From: Polynucleobacter kasalickyi
GTDB lineage: Bacteria; Pseudomonadota; Gammaproteobacteria; Burkholderiales; Burkholderiaceae
Length of the DNA: 64,000 nucleotides
NCBI RefSeq assembly: GCF_900176405.1
Contig: NZ_FWXJ01000005.1
Span: forward strand, 62,001-126,000
Direction of reading: 5' to 3'
Shown here: positions 19,321 to 28,705 of the stretch, piece after piece
How positions within the stretch are numbered: the stretch's first letter is position 1
How the letters are laid out: each line of letters begins with the position of its first letter
The notes under the pieces: generated by a model
The model's input: only the letters and a program-made list of their open reading frames with translations
What the model was told of the DNA's origin: nothing
Databases searched by the model: none
Position numbers and translations under genes: made by a program

Positions 19321-20097
19321 TTAGACGGTTGATTTACGCTTAAAAACTGGACGTAAAGGAGTGGATTCCTGCTCGGAATATTGGTACCCATCAGAGTCAA
19401 AGTTGATTAACTCGGAAGGCGTTTTAATTTGGTTTTCAACAACATAACGAGCCATTAAGCCCCGAGCCTTTTTTGCATAAAAGGAGATGATCTTATATTT
19501 ACCATCTTTTTCATCCAAAAAAACTGGCGAAATAATTGGGTATTCAAATTTTTTCACATCAATAGCCTTGAAATATTCATCAGAGGCCAAGTTAATTAAA
19601 TAGGCTTGTTTGTGTTTCGATAACTCATCATGAATATCCTCTGTAAGTTTTTCGCGCCAAAAAGCATACAGATCCCGACCAGATTTGTTAGCAAGTGAAG
19701 TACCCATTTCTAAACGGTAAGGTTGCATTAAGTCTAGCGGCTTTAAAATTCCATACAATCCGGAAAGGATTCGGATATGTTCTTGAGCAAACTTGAGTTG
19801 TTTTAGATTCAGGGAATTTGCATCCAACCCTTCATATACATCACCATTAAAAGCAAAGATTGCCGGGCGACTATTTTCACTTGAAAAATTCTTACTCCAA
19901 CTCGAAAACCTCACAGCATTTAATGTCGCAAGCTTATCCGAAATATCCATCAGTTCAGATAACTCCACTGGTGAGAACTTCTTCAGTTGACTCACTAGGG
20001 TCGAGGATTTATCAATATAACGAGGTAAAGTAGCAGTTACGTCAGGGATTGGGGATTCGAAATCCAAAGATTTAGCAGGGGATAGGACAATTAGCAT
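19321..20097 (-). CDS. yaaA: Peroxide stress protein YaaA (DUF328)
   Basis: This 258-residue protein opens with MLIVLSPAKSLDFES, the family hallmark, and contains LSGLYGILKPLDLMQPYRLEMGT and the C-terminal KKARGLMARYVV. In E. coli YaaA lowers intracellular free iron during hydrogen peroxide stress; that role is taken from the family. The gene reads leftward, 121 bp from purU, and is followed by the DUF2863 gene after 10 bp. Confidence 0.93.
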   Translation of the reverse strand: MLIVLSPAKSLDFESPIPDVTATLPRYIDKSSTLVSQLKKFSPVELSELMDISDKLATLNAVRFSSWSKNFSSENSRPAIFAFNGDVYEGLDANSLNLKQLKFAQEHIRILSGLYGILKPLDLMQPYRLEMGTSLANKSGRDLYAFWREKLTEDIHDELSKHKQAYLINLASDEYFKAIDVKKFEYPIISPVFLDEKDGKYKIISFYAKKARGLMARYVVENQIKTPSELINFDSDGYQYSEQESTPLRPVFKRKSTV

Positions 20098-20218
20098 GGT
20101 TGTTTAAATTTTGGAGATGAGTTATTTATACCAAACTATTAAAACTTAATAAAGTTACGTGTATTTGCAATCAAGGTAGCACACTTTAATCTAGATTTCT
20201 TGATTCTTTGCAAACAGA

Positions 20219-21124
20219 TCAGAAGACTACAGTACTTTTACCATTTAATAGAATACGATGTTCAGCATGCCATCTAACCGCCCTAGCAAGAGCCATACAT
20301 TCAGCATCCCGCCCTGCAGCTGCTAACTGATCAGGATCCATCGAGTGATTAACCCGTTGCACTTCCTGTTCAATAATTGGACCTTCATCTAAGTCTGAAG
20401 TTACATAATGGGCGGTTGCACCAATTAACTTGACACCTCGTTGATGAGCTTGCCAGTAGGGTTTAGCCCCTTTAAAACTAGGTAAAAAAGAATGGTGAAT
20501 ATTAATGACCTTACCAGTTAATTTTTCACATAATTTTGTCGACAAAATTTGCATATATCTTGCCAGAACCACTAAGTCAATTTCTTGTTCCTCAATTAAA
20601 GCTAATAAACGCTCTTCTTGATCTGACTTTTTTTCATCTTGTGATGAAGTAATGGGGAAATAATGGAAAGGAACTTTGTAGGATTTTGCCAATTCAGCAA
20701 AGTCATGATGATTAGAACCAATCCCTTGAATTTCAATGGGCAAACTACCACTATTGCTTCTAAAGAGCAAATCATTGAGACAATGCCCAAACTTTGAAAC
20801 CATTACCAGGACTTTCGGTTTTTTTTGTGCGTCATAAAAATGACTCTCCATAAAGAAGCGTCGAGCTATTACCGCAAACTCGTCTTCCAAGCCCCTTAAA
20901 GTTACACTAGGTTCCGCCTCAACGAAATGAACCCGCATAAAGAAACGACCAGTGAACGTATCACTAAATTGAGCCGAATCAAGAATATTTGCGCCTTTTA
21001 GATGCAAAAACTCACTCACAGCATGGACAATGCCCGGTCGATCAGGGCAAGAAATCGTTAAGATATAGCCAGCATGATGAATGTTTTCATTGATTAAAGA
21101 TTGATTGGCACTTAATTGATTCAT
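20219..21124 (-). CDS. purU: Formyltetrahydrofolate deformylase
   Basis: PurU hydrolyses 10-formyl-tetrahydrofolate to formate and THF, feeding formate to purine synthesis and balancing one-carbon units. The 301 residues comprise an N-terminal ACT-type domain (SCPDRPGIVHAVSEFL) and a formyltransferase-fold domain (KVLVMVSKFGHCLNDLL, YMQILSTKL, NIHHSFLPSFKGAKPY). The Asn-His-Asp catalytic set of the fold is consistent with that last motif and the ATAHYVTSDLDEGPII segment. No riboswitch-like structure was seen upstream. Confidence 0.95.
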   Translation of the reverse strand: MNQLSANQSLINENIHHAGYILTISCPDRPGIVHAVSEFLHLKGANILDSAQFSDTFTGRFFMRVHFVEAEPSVTLRGLEDEFAVIARRFFMESHFYDAQKKPKVLVMVSKFGHCLNDLLFRSNSGSLPIEIQGIGSNHHDFAELAKSYKVPFHYFPITSSQDEKKSDQEERLLALIEEQEIDLVVLARYMQILSTKLCEKLTGKVINIHHSFLPSFKGAKPYWQAHQRGVKLIGATAHYVTSDLDEGPIIEQEVQRVNHSMDPDQLAAAGRDAECMALARAVRWHAEHRILLNGKSTVVF

Positions 21125-21272
21125 GTAATTTTAGGTGAGTTACCGCTAGGATGAAAAAAGAGAATCCAACCACTGAGAAAATGAAGATGAATCATTCATC
21201 ACCTAAATTGCATAACAGTAGAAAGTTCGTATATGCTCTCTATTATAAATCTAAAGGTTTTAAATGTAATTC

Positions 21273-22601
21273 ATGTCCAAATTACCCGATTCAAAAGTGG
21301 CCTCTATGAACCAGTGGCCCAACATCCCCCTAGCTGAAGCACTTCGGCCAAAGTCGATTCATGAAGTCGTTGGTCAAGAACATTTATTAGCCCAAGGTAA
21401 ACCTCTACAACTTTCATTTGAGTCTAAACAACCCCATTCCATGATTTTGTGGGGACCTCCTGGGGTTGGTAAAACAACTCTGGCCAGATTAATGGCTGAC
21501 GCTTTTGACTGTCACTTTATTGCCATTTCTGCGGTTCTTGCTGGAGTCAAAGAAATTCGACTTGCCATTGAACAAGCTGAAATGAATCTTGCTCAGTTCG
21601 GCAGGCGAACCTTACTATTTGTGGATGAAATTCACCGATTTAATAAAGGCCAACAAGATGCTCTTTTACCATTTGTTGAGTCCGGCTTAATCACCTTTAT
21701 TGGTGCCACTACTGAAAATCCTTCTTTTGAAGTAAATTCAGCATTGTTATCTAGATCTCGAACCTATGTTTTAAAGTCCCTAGAACAGCATGATATGTTC
21801 AAGCTTTTAGAGAAAGTAAAAATATTCATTCCTATTGAAATGGCATGGGATGAGGAAGCCATCGTGATGATTTGTGCCTTTGCGGATGGTGATGGACGAC
21901 GTTTCTTAAATATTCTCGAACAAGTTTTCCGTGCTGCAGAATCTACCAATCTAAAACTCATCACCTTAACCTTTACTGAAAATCTGCTCAGTACGAAAAG
22001 TCGTCGATTTGATCACGGTGGAGAATATTTTTATGATCAAATTTCCGCATTACATAAATCTGTTAGAGGATCCAATCCAGACGCTGCTCTTTATTGGCTA
22101 TGTCGAATGCTCGATGGTGGCGCAGACCCACTATATCTGGCTCGTAGAATCGTACGTATGGCTTGGGAAGATATTGGTTTAGCAGATCCGAGAGCTATGC
22201 AAATTGCCAATGATGCTATTAGTACTTACGAGCGACTAGGCTCACCGGAAGGAGAGCTTGCCTTGGGGCAAGCAGTGATTTATTTATCGATGGCTGCAAA
22301 AAGTAATGCGGGTTATAAGGCATTTAATGCAGCAAAGGCATTTGTCAAAAATGATCATACTCGAGAAGTACCGATACACCTGCGAAACGCCCCAACTAAA
22401 CTCATGAAAGAGTTGGGCTATGGTCATGCATACCGCTATGCGCATGATGAACCAAATGCTTATGCTGCAGGAGAAAACTATCTTCCTGAAAAAATGCCAC
22501 CACCAAATTGGTATCAACCGACTGACCGTGGTTTAGAAATCCAAATTCAGGAAAAAATGAAGTTTTTAAAAGGGCTAGATGAGAAAGCGAAGAAAAATTA
22601 A
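21273..22601 (+). CDS. rarA: Replication-associated recombination protein A (MgsA/RarA) AAA+ ATPase
   Basis: This is a 442-residue AAA+ protein related to clamp-loader ATPases that acts at stalled replication forks. It has Walker [12 protein letters not shown] (residues 61-71), Walker [17 protein letters not shown] and sensor 1 [19 protein letters not shown]. The C-terminal RarA tetramerisation region includes [25 protein letters not shown] sequence. The start at 21273 has a weak ribosome site; an internal ATG 11 codons later is possible. Its end overlaps the convergent nitroreductase gene by 4 bp. Confidence 0.95.
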   Translation: MSKLPDSKVASMNQWPNIPLAEALRPKSIHEVVGQEHLLAQGKPLQLSFESKQPHSMILWGPPGVGKTTLARLMADAFDCHFIAISAVLAGVKEIRLAIEQAEMNLAQFGRRTLLFVDEIHRFNKGQQDALLPFVESGLITFIGATTENPSFEVNSALLSRSRTYVLKSLEQHDMFKLLEKVKIFIPIEMAWDEEAIVMICAFADGDGRRFLNILEQVFRAAESTNLKLITLTFTENLLSTKSRRFDHGGEYFYDQISALHKSVRGSNPDAALYWLCRMLDGGADPLYLARRIVRMAWEDIGLADPRAMQIANDAISTYERLGSPEGELALGQAVIYLSMAAKSNAGYKAFNAAKAFVKNDHTREVPIHLRNAPTKLMKELGYGHAYRYAHDEPNAYAAGENYLPEKMPPPNWYQPTDRGLEIQIQEKMKFLKGLDEKAKKN

Positions 22602-23299
22602 TCACAAAACTTTACAAAATCTTTTACTTCTGCCCGCTCGGTCACCAGCTGATTAACCGTTTCCGCTGTATCCTCATAGCCTAAGCTAATCGCCATGACA
22701 AACTGCTCATCAGCCGGAATCTCTAAAATATCCGTCACTATCTGATGATAAGAAATAAAGGCAGCCTGGGGACAACTAGCAAGTCCCCTAGCGGTTGCCG
22801 CAAGCAAAATATTCTGAACAAACATCCCATAATCCAACCAACTACCCTGCTCCATCACCCTTGGAATAGTAAGCATTAGAGCAACTGGTGCGCCAAAAAA
22901 CTCATAGTTTTTTCCATGAAATTGATGCATTTTTTGGTGTTCGCCACGAGCAATGCCAGCTAGAGCGTACAAGTCGTACCCCACTTTTCTTCTTCTCGCA
23001 AGAAAGGGCTCCGTCCAATTTTTGGGATAGTAAATATACTCAGGGCGATGCAAAACATTTTTTTCCGGATCGTTAAATACATCCAACACAGCCTCAGTAA
23101 TTTGTTCTTTACGTTTACCAGTGACTACATAAACTTTCCAAGGCTGTATGTTAGATCCCGATGGTGCTTTAGCAGACACCTTCAGAATATCTTCAATGAT
23201 TGTTCTAGGTACCGGCGTCGGCAAGAAGCCCCTTACGGAGCGCCTTGCCAGCATCACTTCATCAACAATTTTGGTAGTTTCTAAGATGGGTGTCATCAC
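22598..23299 (-). CDS. Nitroreductase family protein
   Basis: This is a 233-residue FMN-dependent nitroreductase-fold protein. It has the N-terminal RRSVRGFLPTPVPR and the FMN-contacting KAPSGSNIQPWKVYVV, then ARGLASCPQAAF and the C-terminal MAISLGYED. Such enzymes reduce nitroaromatics, quinones or flavins with NAD(P)H; the substrate is unknown. It starts 6 bp after pcaF, so it is probably the last gene of the FAA-hydrolase-pcaIJF operon, suggesting a role with aromatic compounds. Confidence 0.88.
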   Translation of the reverse strand: MMTPILETTKIVDEVMLARRSVRGFLPTPVPRTIIEDILKVSAKAPSGSNIQPWKVYVVTGKRKEQITEAVLDVFNDPEKNVLHRPEYIYYPKNWTEPFLARRRKVGYDLYALAGIARGEHQKMHQFHGKNYEFFGAPVALMLTIPRVMEQGSWLDYGMFVQNILLAATARGLASCPQAAFISYHQIVTDILEIPADEQFVMAISLGYEDTAETVNQLVTERAEVKDFVKFCD

Positions 23300-23305
23300 A
23301 TTCAG

Positions 23306-24526
23306 TTAAACACGTTCAATAACGATAGCGATCCCTTGACCAACACCGATACACATCGTACAAAGCGCATAGCGACCACCGATTCGCTCTAGTTCATACA
23401 GCGCAGTAGTAACCAAGCGTGCACCACTCATCCCCAATGGATGACCTAAGGCAATGGCACCTCCATTCGGATTCACGCGTGCATCATCATCTGCAACGCC
23501 GAGGTCTCTTAACGTTGCAAGACCCTGGGAAGCAAAGGCTTCGTTTAACTCAATCACATCCATCTGAGAAATATCAAGCCCCAACATCTTTAAAACTTTT
23601 TTACTCGCTGGAGCAGGTCCAATCCCCATGATTCTTGGCGGTACACCGGCAGTCGCAAGACCAAGAATTTTGGCTCTTGGTTTAAGGGCAAACTGTGATA
23701 CGGCATCTGCTGACGCAATTAATAAGGCACAGGCACCATCATTAACTCCTGAAGCATTGCCAGCTGTAACCGTACCATCAGGCTTGACGATCGGTTTTAA
23801 TTTTTGTAAGGCTTCAATGGTCGTCGCTCTAGGGTGTTCATCTTGAGTTACGACTACTGGATCACCTTTTCTAGAAGGAATTGTTACCGGCGTAATTTCT
23901 AAAGCTAAGCGACCATTTTTTTGCGCTTCTGATGCCTTAAATTGAGATCGAAGAGCAAATGCATCTTGATCGGCTCTAGAAATACTAAAATCTCCAGCTA
24001 CATTTTCTGCAGTTTCTGGCATTGAATCAACGCCATGCATTTGCTTCATCAAAGGATTCACAAAACGCCAACCGATTGTAGTATCAAAAACCTGATTACT
24101 TCTTGAGAAAGCAGTATCAGCTTTAGGCATTACAAATGGTGCACGGCTCATACTCTCCACACCACCAGCAATTGCCAAATGGATTTGACCGGAGATAATC
24201 CCTCTAGACACGACACCAATCGCATCCATGCCAGAACCACACAAACGATTAACAGTTGAACCAGGTACATCAACTGGCATACCAGCTAACAAAGAACTCA
24301 TTCTGGCAACATTTCGATTATCTTCACCAGCTTGGTTGGCATTACCATAAACCACTTCATCCACTTGCGTCCAATCAACCTGAGGATTACGTTGCATCAA
24401 AGCTTTAATTGGTACTGCACCTAAATCATCTGCTCTCACACTAGATAAAGAGCCTGCATAACGACCAATTGGCGTTCTAATAGCATCGCAGATATAAGCT
24501 GTATTTGGTTTTAATTCGATTGACAA
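23306..24526 (-). CDS. pcaF: 3-oxoadipyl-CoA thiolase
   Basis: This enzyme cleaves 3-oxoadipyl-CoA with CoA to succinyl-CoA and acetyl-CoA, the last step of the beta-ketoadipate route and also of the box and phenylacetate routes. The 406 residues carry catalytic Cys96 (NRLCGSGMDA), His362 (ALGHPLGMSG) and Cys392 (CTMCIGVGQG). The PcaF/PaaJ subtype is suggested by DLGVADDDARVNPNGGA and by the adjacent CoA-transferase genes. It is 13 bp after pcaJ. A general acetyl-CoA acetyltransferase is the main alternative. Confidence 0.9.
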   Translation of the reverse strand: MSIELKPNTAYICDAIRTPIGRYAGSLSSVRADDLGAVPIKALMQRNPQVDWTQVDEVVYGNANQAGEDNRNVARMSSLLAGMPVDVPGSTVNRLCGSGMDAIGVVSRGIISGQIHLAIAGGVESMSRAPFVMPKADTAFSRSNQVFDTTIGWRFVNPLMKQMHGVDSMPETAENVAGDFSISRADQDAFALRSQFKASEAQKNGRLALEITPVTIPSRKGDPVVVTQDEHPRATTIEALQKLKPIVKPDGTVTAGNASGVNDGACALLIASADAVSQFALKPRAKILGLATAGVPPRIMGIGPAPASKKVLKMLGLDISQMDVIELNEAFASQGLATLRDLGVADDDARVNPNGGAIALGHPLGMSGARLVTTALYELERIGGRYALCTMCIGVGQGIAIVIERV

Positions 24527-24539
24527 TTTAGCTACCCCA

Positions 24540-25208
24540 TTAATTTTTTAAGAGTGTTGCTTCTGTAACAGATTGCAATAACTCAAAAGACATATTATTG
24601 AAAATTTCTCGTACAAGTAATCCGCCAGGAACTACTTCAAAGACACCTAAATCAGTAAAAATCATCGCAACACATGCCACTCCTGTGAGTGGATAAGAAC
24701 AATTTTTAACCAACTTACTGCTACCTTCTTTGGTTAAGTGATCCATCATAACAAAGGTCTTATTGGCCCCAACAGCCAAATCCATCGCGCCACCAACAGC
24801 AGGAATCGCATCTGCATCACCAGTATGCCAATTCGCTAAGTCCCCTGACTCAGAAACTTGATAGGCGCCCAATACACAAATATCTAAATGACCGCCTCGC
24901 ATAATAGCGAAGGAATCAGCTTGATGAAAATAAGCACCGCCAGTTAATAATGTGACGGGTTGTTTACCTGCATTAATCAAATCCCAGTCTTCTTCACCCT
25001 TAGCTGGTGCTGGCCCCATTCCTAAAATTCCATTCTCAGAATGTAAAAATATTTCTTTGTCAGCGGGTAAGTAGTTTGCAACAATGGTTGGCATGCCAAT
25101 ACCCAAATTCACATAGGCACCCTCTGGTATGTAAGAAGCTATTTTTGCGGCAACTTCATTACGCGTTACCGGCTTTAATGAAGATACATCTGCTGATTGT
25201 TGGCTCAT
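24540..25208 (-). CDS. pcaJ: 3-oxoacid (3-oxoadipate) CoA-transferase subunit B
   Basis: This beta subunit of a class I CoA-transferase moves CoA from succinyl-CoA to 3-oxoadipate. The 222 residues include VNLGIGMPTIVANYL and the catalytic glutamate motif SENGILGMGP. The start overlaps the stop of the alpha subunit by one base (TAATG), so the two are translationally coupled. The neighbouring 3-oxoadipyl-CoA thiolase points to 3-oxoadipate rather than acetoacetate as substrate; the sequence alone cannot separate these. Confidence 0.88.
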   Translation of the reverse strand: MSQQSADVSSLKPVTRNEVAAKIASYIPEGAYVNLGIGMPTIVANYLPADKEIFLHSENGILGMGPAPAKGEEDWDLINAGKQPVTLLTGGAYFHQADSFAIMRGGHLDICVLGAYQVSESGDLANWHTGDADAIPAVGGAMDLAVGANKTFVMMDHLTKEGSSKLVKNCSYPLTGVACVAMIFTDLGVFEVVPGGLLVREIFNNMSFELLQSVTEATLLKN

Positions 25209-25885
25209 TATTTTTCTCCTTTTTGGCCCATTGGCACAACGTATTTCACAAAAATACCTGGTGTCACAATGCTTTCTGGATCAAGCGCACCCAATTCGAC
25301 CACCTCATTCACTTGGGCAATCGTATTCTTTGCCGCCATCGCCATGATTGGACCAAAGTTTCTAGATGCTTTACGATAAACCAAGTTACCCCAACGATCC
25401 CCTTTGTTCCCTTTGATTAAAGCAAAATCAGCACTCAAGGGCGACTCAAATACATAGTTTTTGCCATTGATTACTCGGGTTTCTTTACCCTCAGCGAGTA
25501 GAGTTCCATATGCAGTTTGGGTAAAAAAGCCACCTAAACCAGCTCCCTCTGCGCGAATTCGCTCAGCCAAATTGCCTTGTGGGGTCAACTCCAACTCAAT
25601 TTCTTTGGCACGAAACAAATTGTCAAATACATAGGAGTCAGCCATGCGGGGATAGGAGCAGATAATCTTTCTGACCCTTTTGGCTTTTAATAAGGCCGCT
25701 ATACCCGTTTCACCACTACCTGCATTATTAGTAATAATGACTAAATCACGAGCATTTTGTCCAACTAGTCCCTCAATGAGTTCATGAGGAATACCAGAGC
25801 CACCAAAACCACCAATCATAATAGTGGCACCATCTTTTAGACCAGCAAAAAGCTGGTCCATATCTACTGAAACTTTATTTATCAT
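25208..25885 (-). CDS. pcaI: 3-oxoacid (3-oxoadipate) CoA-transferase subunit A
   Basis: This is the alpha subunit partner of PcaJ. The 225 residues contain the glycine-rich CoA-binding signature IMIGGFGGSGIPHELIEG and the later TPQGNLAERIRAEGAGLGGFF typical of subunit A. It follows the fumarylacetoacetate-hydrolase-family gene by 12 bp and is followed by pcaJ and pcaF, forming one minus-strand operon. No LysR or IclR regulator gene adjoins it. Confidence 0.88.
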   Translation of the reverse strand: MINKVSVDMDQLFAGLKDGATIMIGGFGGSGIPHELIEGLVGQNARDLVIITNNAGSGETGIAALLKAKRVRKIICSYPRMADSYVFDNLFRAKEIELELTPQGNLAERIRAEGAGLGGFFTQTAYGTLLAEGKETRVINGKNYVFESPLSADFALIKGNKGDRWGNLVYRKASRNFGPIMAMAAKNTIAQVNEVVELGALDPESIVTPGIFVKYVVPMGQKGEK

Positions 25886-25897
25886 AGGATTTCTTAT

Positions 25898-26593
25898 TTA
25901 TTGCTTAGGTCCAATAGTGAGTTCAAGCGTAGGTAATTGATCAATCGTGCCAACCAAATGATCGCCAACATCCACTTTTCCAACACCTTCTGGTGTGCCG
26001 GTATAAATTAAATCACCTTCTTTAAGATGGTAGTACTGAGATAGATTAGAAATAATCTCAGCAACACTCCAAATCATGGCGTTTAAATCAGACGTTTGCT
26101 TCACTTGACCATTTACAGTTAATTCAATCTTGCCATTATTCAAAGGGCCAGTAACTGATTTAGGAATGATTTCGGTAATCACTGCAGACTCTTCAAAAGC
26201 CTTACCAAAGTCCCAAGGACGACCAATTTCACGGCTCGCAATTTGCAAGTCACGACGTGTCATATCAAGGCCTGAGGCGTAACCGTAAACACAATCTTCA
26301 GCATCTTCAACCGCCACTCTAAAGGCCGGCTTACCAATCGCAATCACTAATTCCATTTCGTAATGTAAATTATTCGTACCAAGAGCGTATGCAGTTGTCG
26401 CGGGACTCAAAACAATAGCATTAGCAGGTTTAGTGAAGTAAAAAGGTGGCTCACGATCAGGATCAAAGCCCATCTCTCTGGCATGAGCGGCATAATTGCG
26501 CCCAACACAAAAAATTCTAGAAACCGCATAAGAAGCATCGGTGCCTTTTACTGGAACACTTGGAATTGCTTCTGGGTTAAATACATACTTCAT
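25898..26593 (-). CDS. Fumarylacetoacetate hydrolase family protein, probable fumarylpyruvate hydrolase
   Basis: This is a 231-residue single-domain FAH-fold hydrolase. Metal ligands are visible in LHYEMELVIAIG (two glutamates) and the GLDMTRRDLQ aspartate. The N-terminal RIFCVGRNYAAHAREMG resembles, from memory, NagK-type fumarylpyruvate hydrolases of the gentisate route, which yield fumarate and pyruvate. No gentisate 1,2-dioxygenase or maleylpyruvate isomerase gene is in the window. It is first in the operon with pcaIJF, an unusual mixture of gentisate-type and ketoadipate-type steps. Another acylpyruvase activity is possible. Confidence 0.75.
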   Translation of the reverse strand: MKYVFNPEAIPSVPVKGTDASYAVSRIFCVGRNYAAHAREMGFDPDREPPFYFTKPANAIVLSPATTAYALGTNNLHYEMELVIAIGKPAFRVAVEDAEDCVYGYASGLDMTRRDLQIASREIGRPWDFGKAFEESAVITEIIPKSVTGPLNNGKIELTVNGQVKQTSDLNAMIWSVAEIISNLSQYYHLKEGDLIYTGTPEGVGKVDVGDHLVGTIDQLPTLELTIGPKQ

Positions 26594-26678
26594 GAATCAT
26601 CCTTAAAAAATATTGTCTCAAGTACACAATAATAAACCACTTGAGAAGTGACTTTACCGTTATCAATTCATGAAGACA

Positions 26679-26727
26679 TTTGTTTGGAGAAACAAAGCAT
26701 TTTCGAGTTTGAGGATAATTAATCCTA
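26679..26727. promoter_or_regulatory. Two small dyads in the divergent spacer before the FAH-pca operon and the Fe-alcohol dehydrogenase
   Basis: The 205-bp divergent spacer holds a 7-bp hairpin, TTTGTTT-GGAG-AAACAAA (26679-26696), and a palindrome AGGAT-AATTA-ATCCT (26713-26727). Both are plausible regulator sites for the two divergent units, but they are short and the region is AT-rich, so chance cannot be excluded. Confidence 0.3.
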
Positions 26728-26807
26728 GTAATTCTAAAAAAAAATTAATTGGTCTGTTATTTATGTAAAAATCATCTGAAATAACTTATTTTGAAGAGAT
26801 GATTCTT

Positions 26808-27944
26808 ATGGCACAGATTCAATATTTAACCCAAATTTACCTTGAATCAGGCGCCATTCAACGTATTCCTGCCGAGTGTCTGCGACTTGGTATCAAAAAG
26901 CCATTGATAGTTACGGATCAAGGAATTAGATCTGCTGGCATCCTATCAACGATCGAACAGGTTTTGATCGGAATCGACTTCGCTGTGTTTGATCAAACTC
27001 CATCGAACCCCACCCAACAAGCGGCAGAAAAAGGTAAAGAGATTTATGAAAAAAAACTCTGCGATGGCTTAATTGCTTTAGGCGGTGGCTCTTCAATGGA
27101 TTGTGCAAAAGTGATCTCCATTATCACTACCCATCCTGAACCCCTGAAAAACTATGCCACGATTGAGGGCGGATCTCACAAAATCACAGCACAAGTCGCT
27201 CCTCTGATTGCCATTCCGACAACAAGTGGGACCGGGAGTGAGGTCGCAAGGGGTGCAATTCTGATTTTAAATGACGGTCGTAAATTAGGTTTCCATTCTT
27301 GGCATATCCTCCCCAAATCAGCTATCTGTGATCCTGATCTAACGTTGAATTTACCACCCCATCTAACTGCTGCAACTGGCATGGATGCTATCGCGCATTG
27401 TGTTGAAACTTTTTTAAATGCCCCCTTCAATCCAACCGCAGATGCGATTGCACTCGATGGCTTAGAGCGTGCTTGGCAATATATAGAAATAGCGACTGAA
27501 CAAGGCCATAATTCAGAAGCTAGGTTACAAATGATGACAGCTTCAATGCATGGTGCTATGGCATTTCAAAAAGGTTTAGGTTGTATCCATAGCCTGAGCC
27601 ACAGTATTGGAGGTTTGTTTCCTCACCTGCATCACGGCACCTTAAATGCCGTATTTTTACCCGCAGTACTTCGCTTTAACGCAGATGCGCCTTCGGTGAT
27701 GAACCAACAAAAGATGATGAAGATTGCCAAGACTATTGGTATTTTTGACCCAAAACTAGTGCCTGAAGCAATGTTCAAGCTTTCGCAAAAATTAAAGCTA
27801 CCTAGTGGATTAAGAGACCTCGGAGTAAGCGAGGCTGATTTTGATCAAATTATTGAAGGTGCCTTAAAAGATCATTGTCACCTTACCAATCCAAGAATTG
27901 CCTCAATCAGCGACTATAAAAAAATTCTAATAGAATCGATGTAA
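26808..27944 (+). CDS. Iron-containing alcohol dehydrogenase family protein
   Basis: This is a protein of about 378 residues of the Fe-dependent alcohol dehydrogenase/maleylacetate reductase superfamily. The NAD(P)-binding GGGSSMDCAK and IPTTSGTGSEVAR motifs are present. Likely metal ligands are the Asp and His in GMDAIAHCVETF and the histidines in HSLSHSIGGLFPHLHHGT. I choose ATG 26808 because GAAGAG lies 9 bp upstream; ATG 26799 lies too close to that site. It diverges from the pca operon. Oxidation of a short-chain alcohol or hydroxyacid, or maleylacetate reduction, are both possible; the length favours the former. Confidence 0.82.
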   Translation: MAQIQYLTQIYLESGAIQRIPAECLRLGIKKPLIVTDQGIRSAGILSTIEQVLIGIDFAVFDQTPSNPTQQAAEKGKEIYEKKLCDGLIALGGGSSMDCAKVISIITTHPEPLKNYATIEGGSHKITAQVAPLIAIPTTSGTGSEVARGAILILNDGRKLGFHSWHILPKSAICDPDLTLNLPPHLTAATGMDAIAHCVETFLNAPFNPTADAIALDGLERAWQYIEIATEQGHNSEARLQMMTASMHGAMAFQKGLGCIHSLSHSIGGLFPHLHHGTLNAVFLPAVLRFNADAPSVMNQQKMMKIAKTIGIFDPKLVPEAMFKLSQKLKLPSGLRDLGVSEADFDQIIEGALKDHCHLTNPRIASISDYKKILIESM

Positions 27945-28035
27945 AACATATATTTGTTATTACTATAAGATAGTATGAAATTAACCTAAAAACATTTAAG
28001 TTATTCAAATTGATTAAGTTAAAAAGGTTTTTAAA

Positions 28036-28614
28036 TTGATAAGAAATGCTATGACATCCATATTTAGAAAAAATGCCTTAATCTCCATCCTCTTTGGCTT
28101 TTCACTCTCTTTTTTATCACAAAGTCTTCTCGCCAAGGAGGCACCTAAACATCAAAAACACGAAATTATTGTTGCTAAAGTGATCGGCATCTCTGATGGC
28201 GATACCATCACTCTCCTCAATGACGATAACTCTCAATTAAAAATTCGCTTGGCTGGGATTGATTGCCCAGAGAAAAATCAGGCCTTTGGTAACAGAGCCA
28301 AAAGACTATTAAGTGAAAAAGTCTTTGGCAATGTGGTAAGGGTTGAAATTCGAGGCATCGATCGATATAACAGAACTTTGGGGATCGTTCGATTAGGCGA
28401 AGAAGATATTAATGAATATCTCATCCATGAGGGCGTTGCTTGGCATTACAAACATTATGCAAAAGATCAACCGGCTGAAGAAGCAAAGCGCTATGACTTA
28501 GCGCAGGAATTCGCAAAAAAAACTAAAAAAGGCTTATGGATACAAGAAAACCCGACTCCACCATGGGAATTTAGAGAACAACGGAGAAAAGGTGAGATTA
28601 AACCGGAGCTCTAA
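28036..28614 (+). CDS. Secreted thermonuclease (SNase-like) family protein
   Basis: This protein of about 190 residues has a signal peptide (residues 12-33, cleavage near LLA-KEAP) and a staphylococcal-nuclease OB-fold domain. The SNase signature VIGISDGDTITLL is followed by catalytic Arg71 and Glu79 (RLAGIDCPE) and Arg113 (DRYNRTLG), so it should be active. The start is either TTG 28036, about 10 bp after AAAAAGG, or ATG 28051. A periplasmic or secreted nuclease may serve phosphate or nucleotide scavenging; that is inference. Confidence 0.88.
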   Translation: MIRNAMTSIFRKNALISILFGFSLSFLSQSLLAKEAPKHQKHEIIVAKVIGISDGDTITLLNDDNSQLKIRLAGIDCPEKNQAFGNRAKRLLSEKVFGNVVRVEIRGIDRYNRTLGIVRLGEEDINEYLIHEGVAWHYKHYAKDQPAEEAKRYDLAQEFAKKTKKGLWIQENPTPPWEFREQRRKGEIKPEL

Positions 28615-28640
28615 GCCACTTGATCGAAGGATAGAGTGGC
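28615..28640 (+). terminator. Possible intrinsic terminator after the thermonuclease gene
   Basis: GCCACT (28615-28620) pairs with AGTGGC (28635-28640) across a 14-base loop and is followed by an interrupted T run (ACTTTAGTTTTC). The stem is short, so this is a weak candidate. Confidence 0.35.
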
Positions 28641-28705
28641 ACTTTAGTTTTCAACTAGAATGAGCCAAGCATTTATTCACACGCCTTGATGCTCCATTAA
28701 AAATC

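Noticed and set aside
21127..21208. Long-range inverted repeat TTTAGGTGA / TCACCTAAA before rarA
   Set aside because: Nine bases with about 60 bases between them; expected by chance in AT-rich DNA, and not placed like a terminator or operator.
26808..27944. Maleylacetate reductase
   Set aside because: The superfamily fits, but the conserved Fe-ligand histidines and the length near 378 point to a general Fe-alcohol dehydrogenase; kept at family level.
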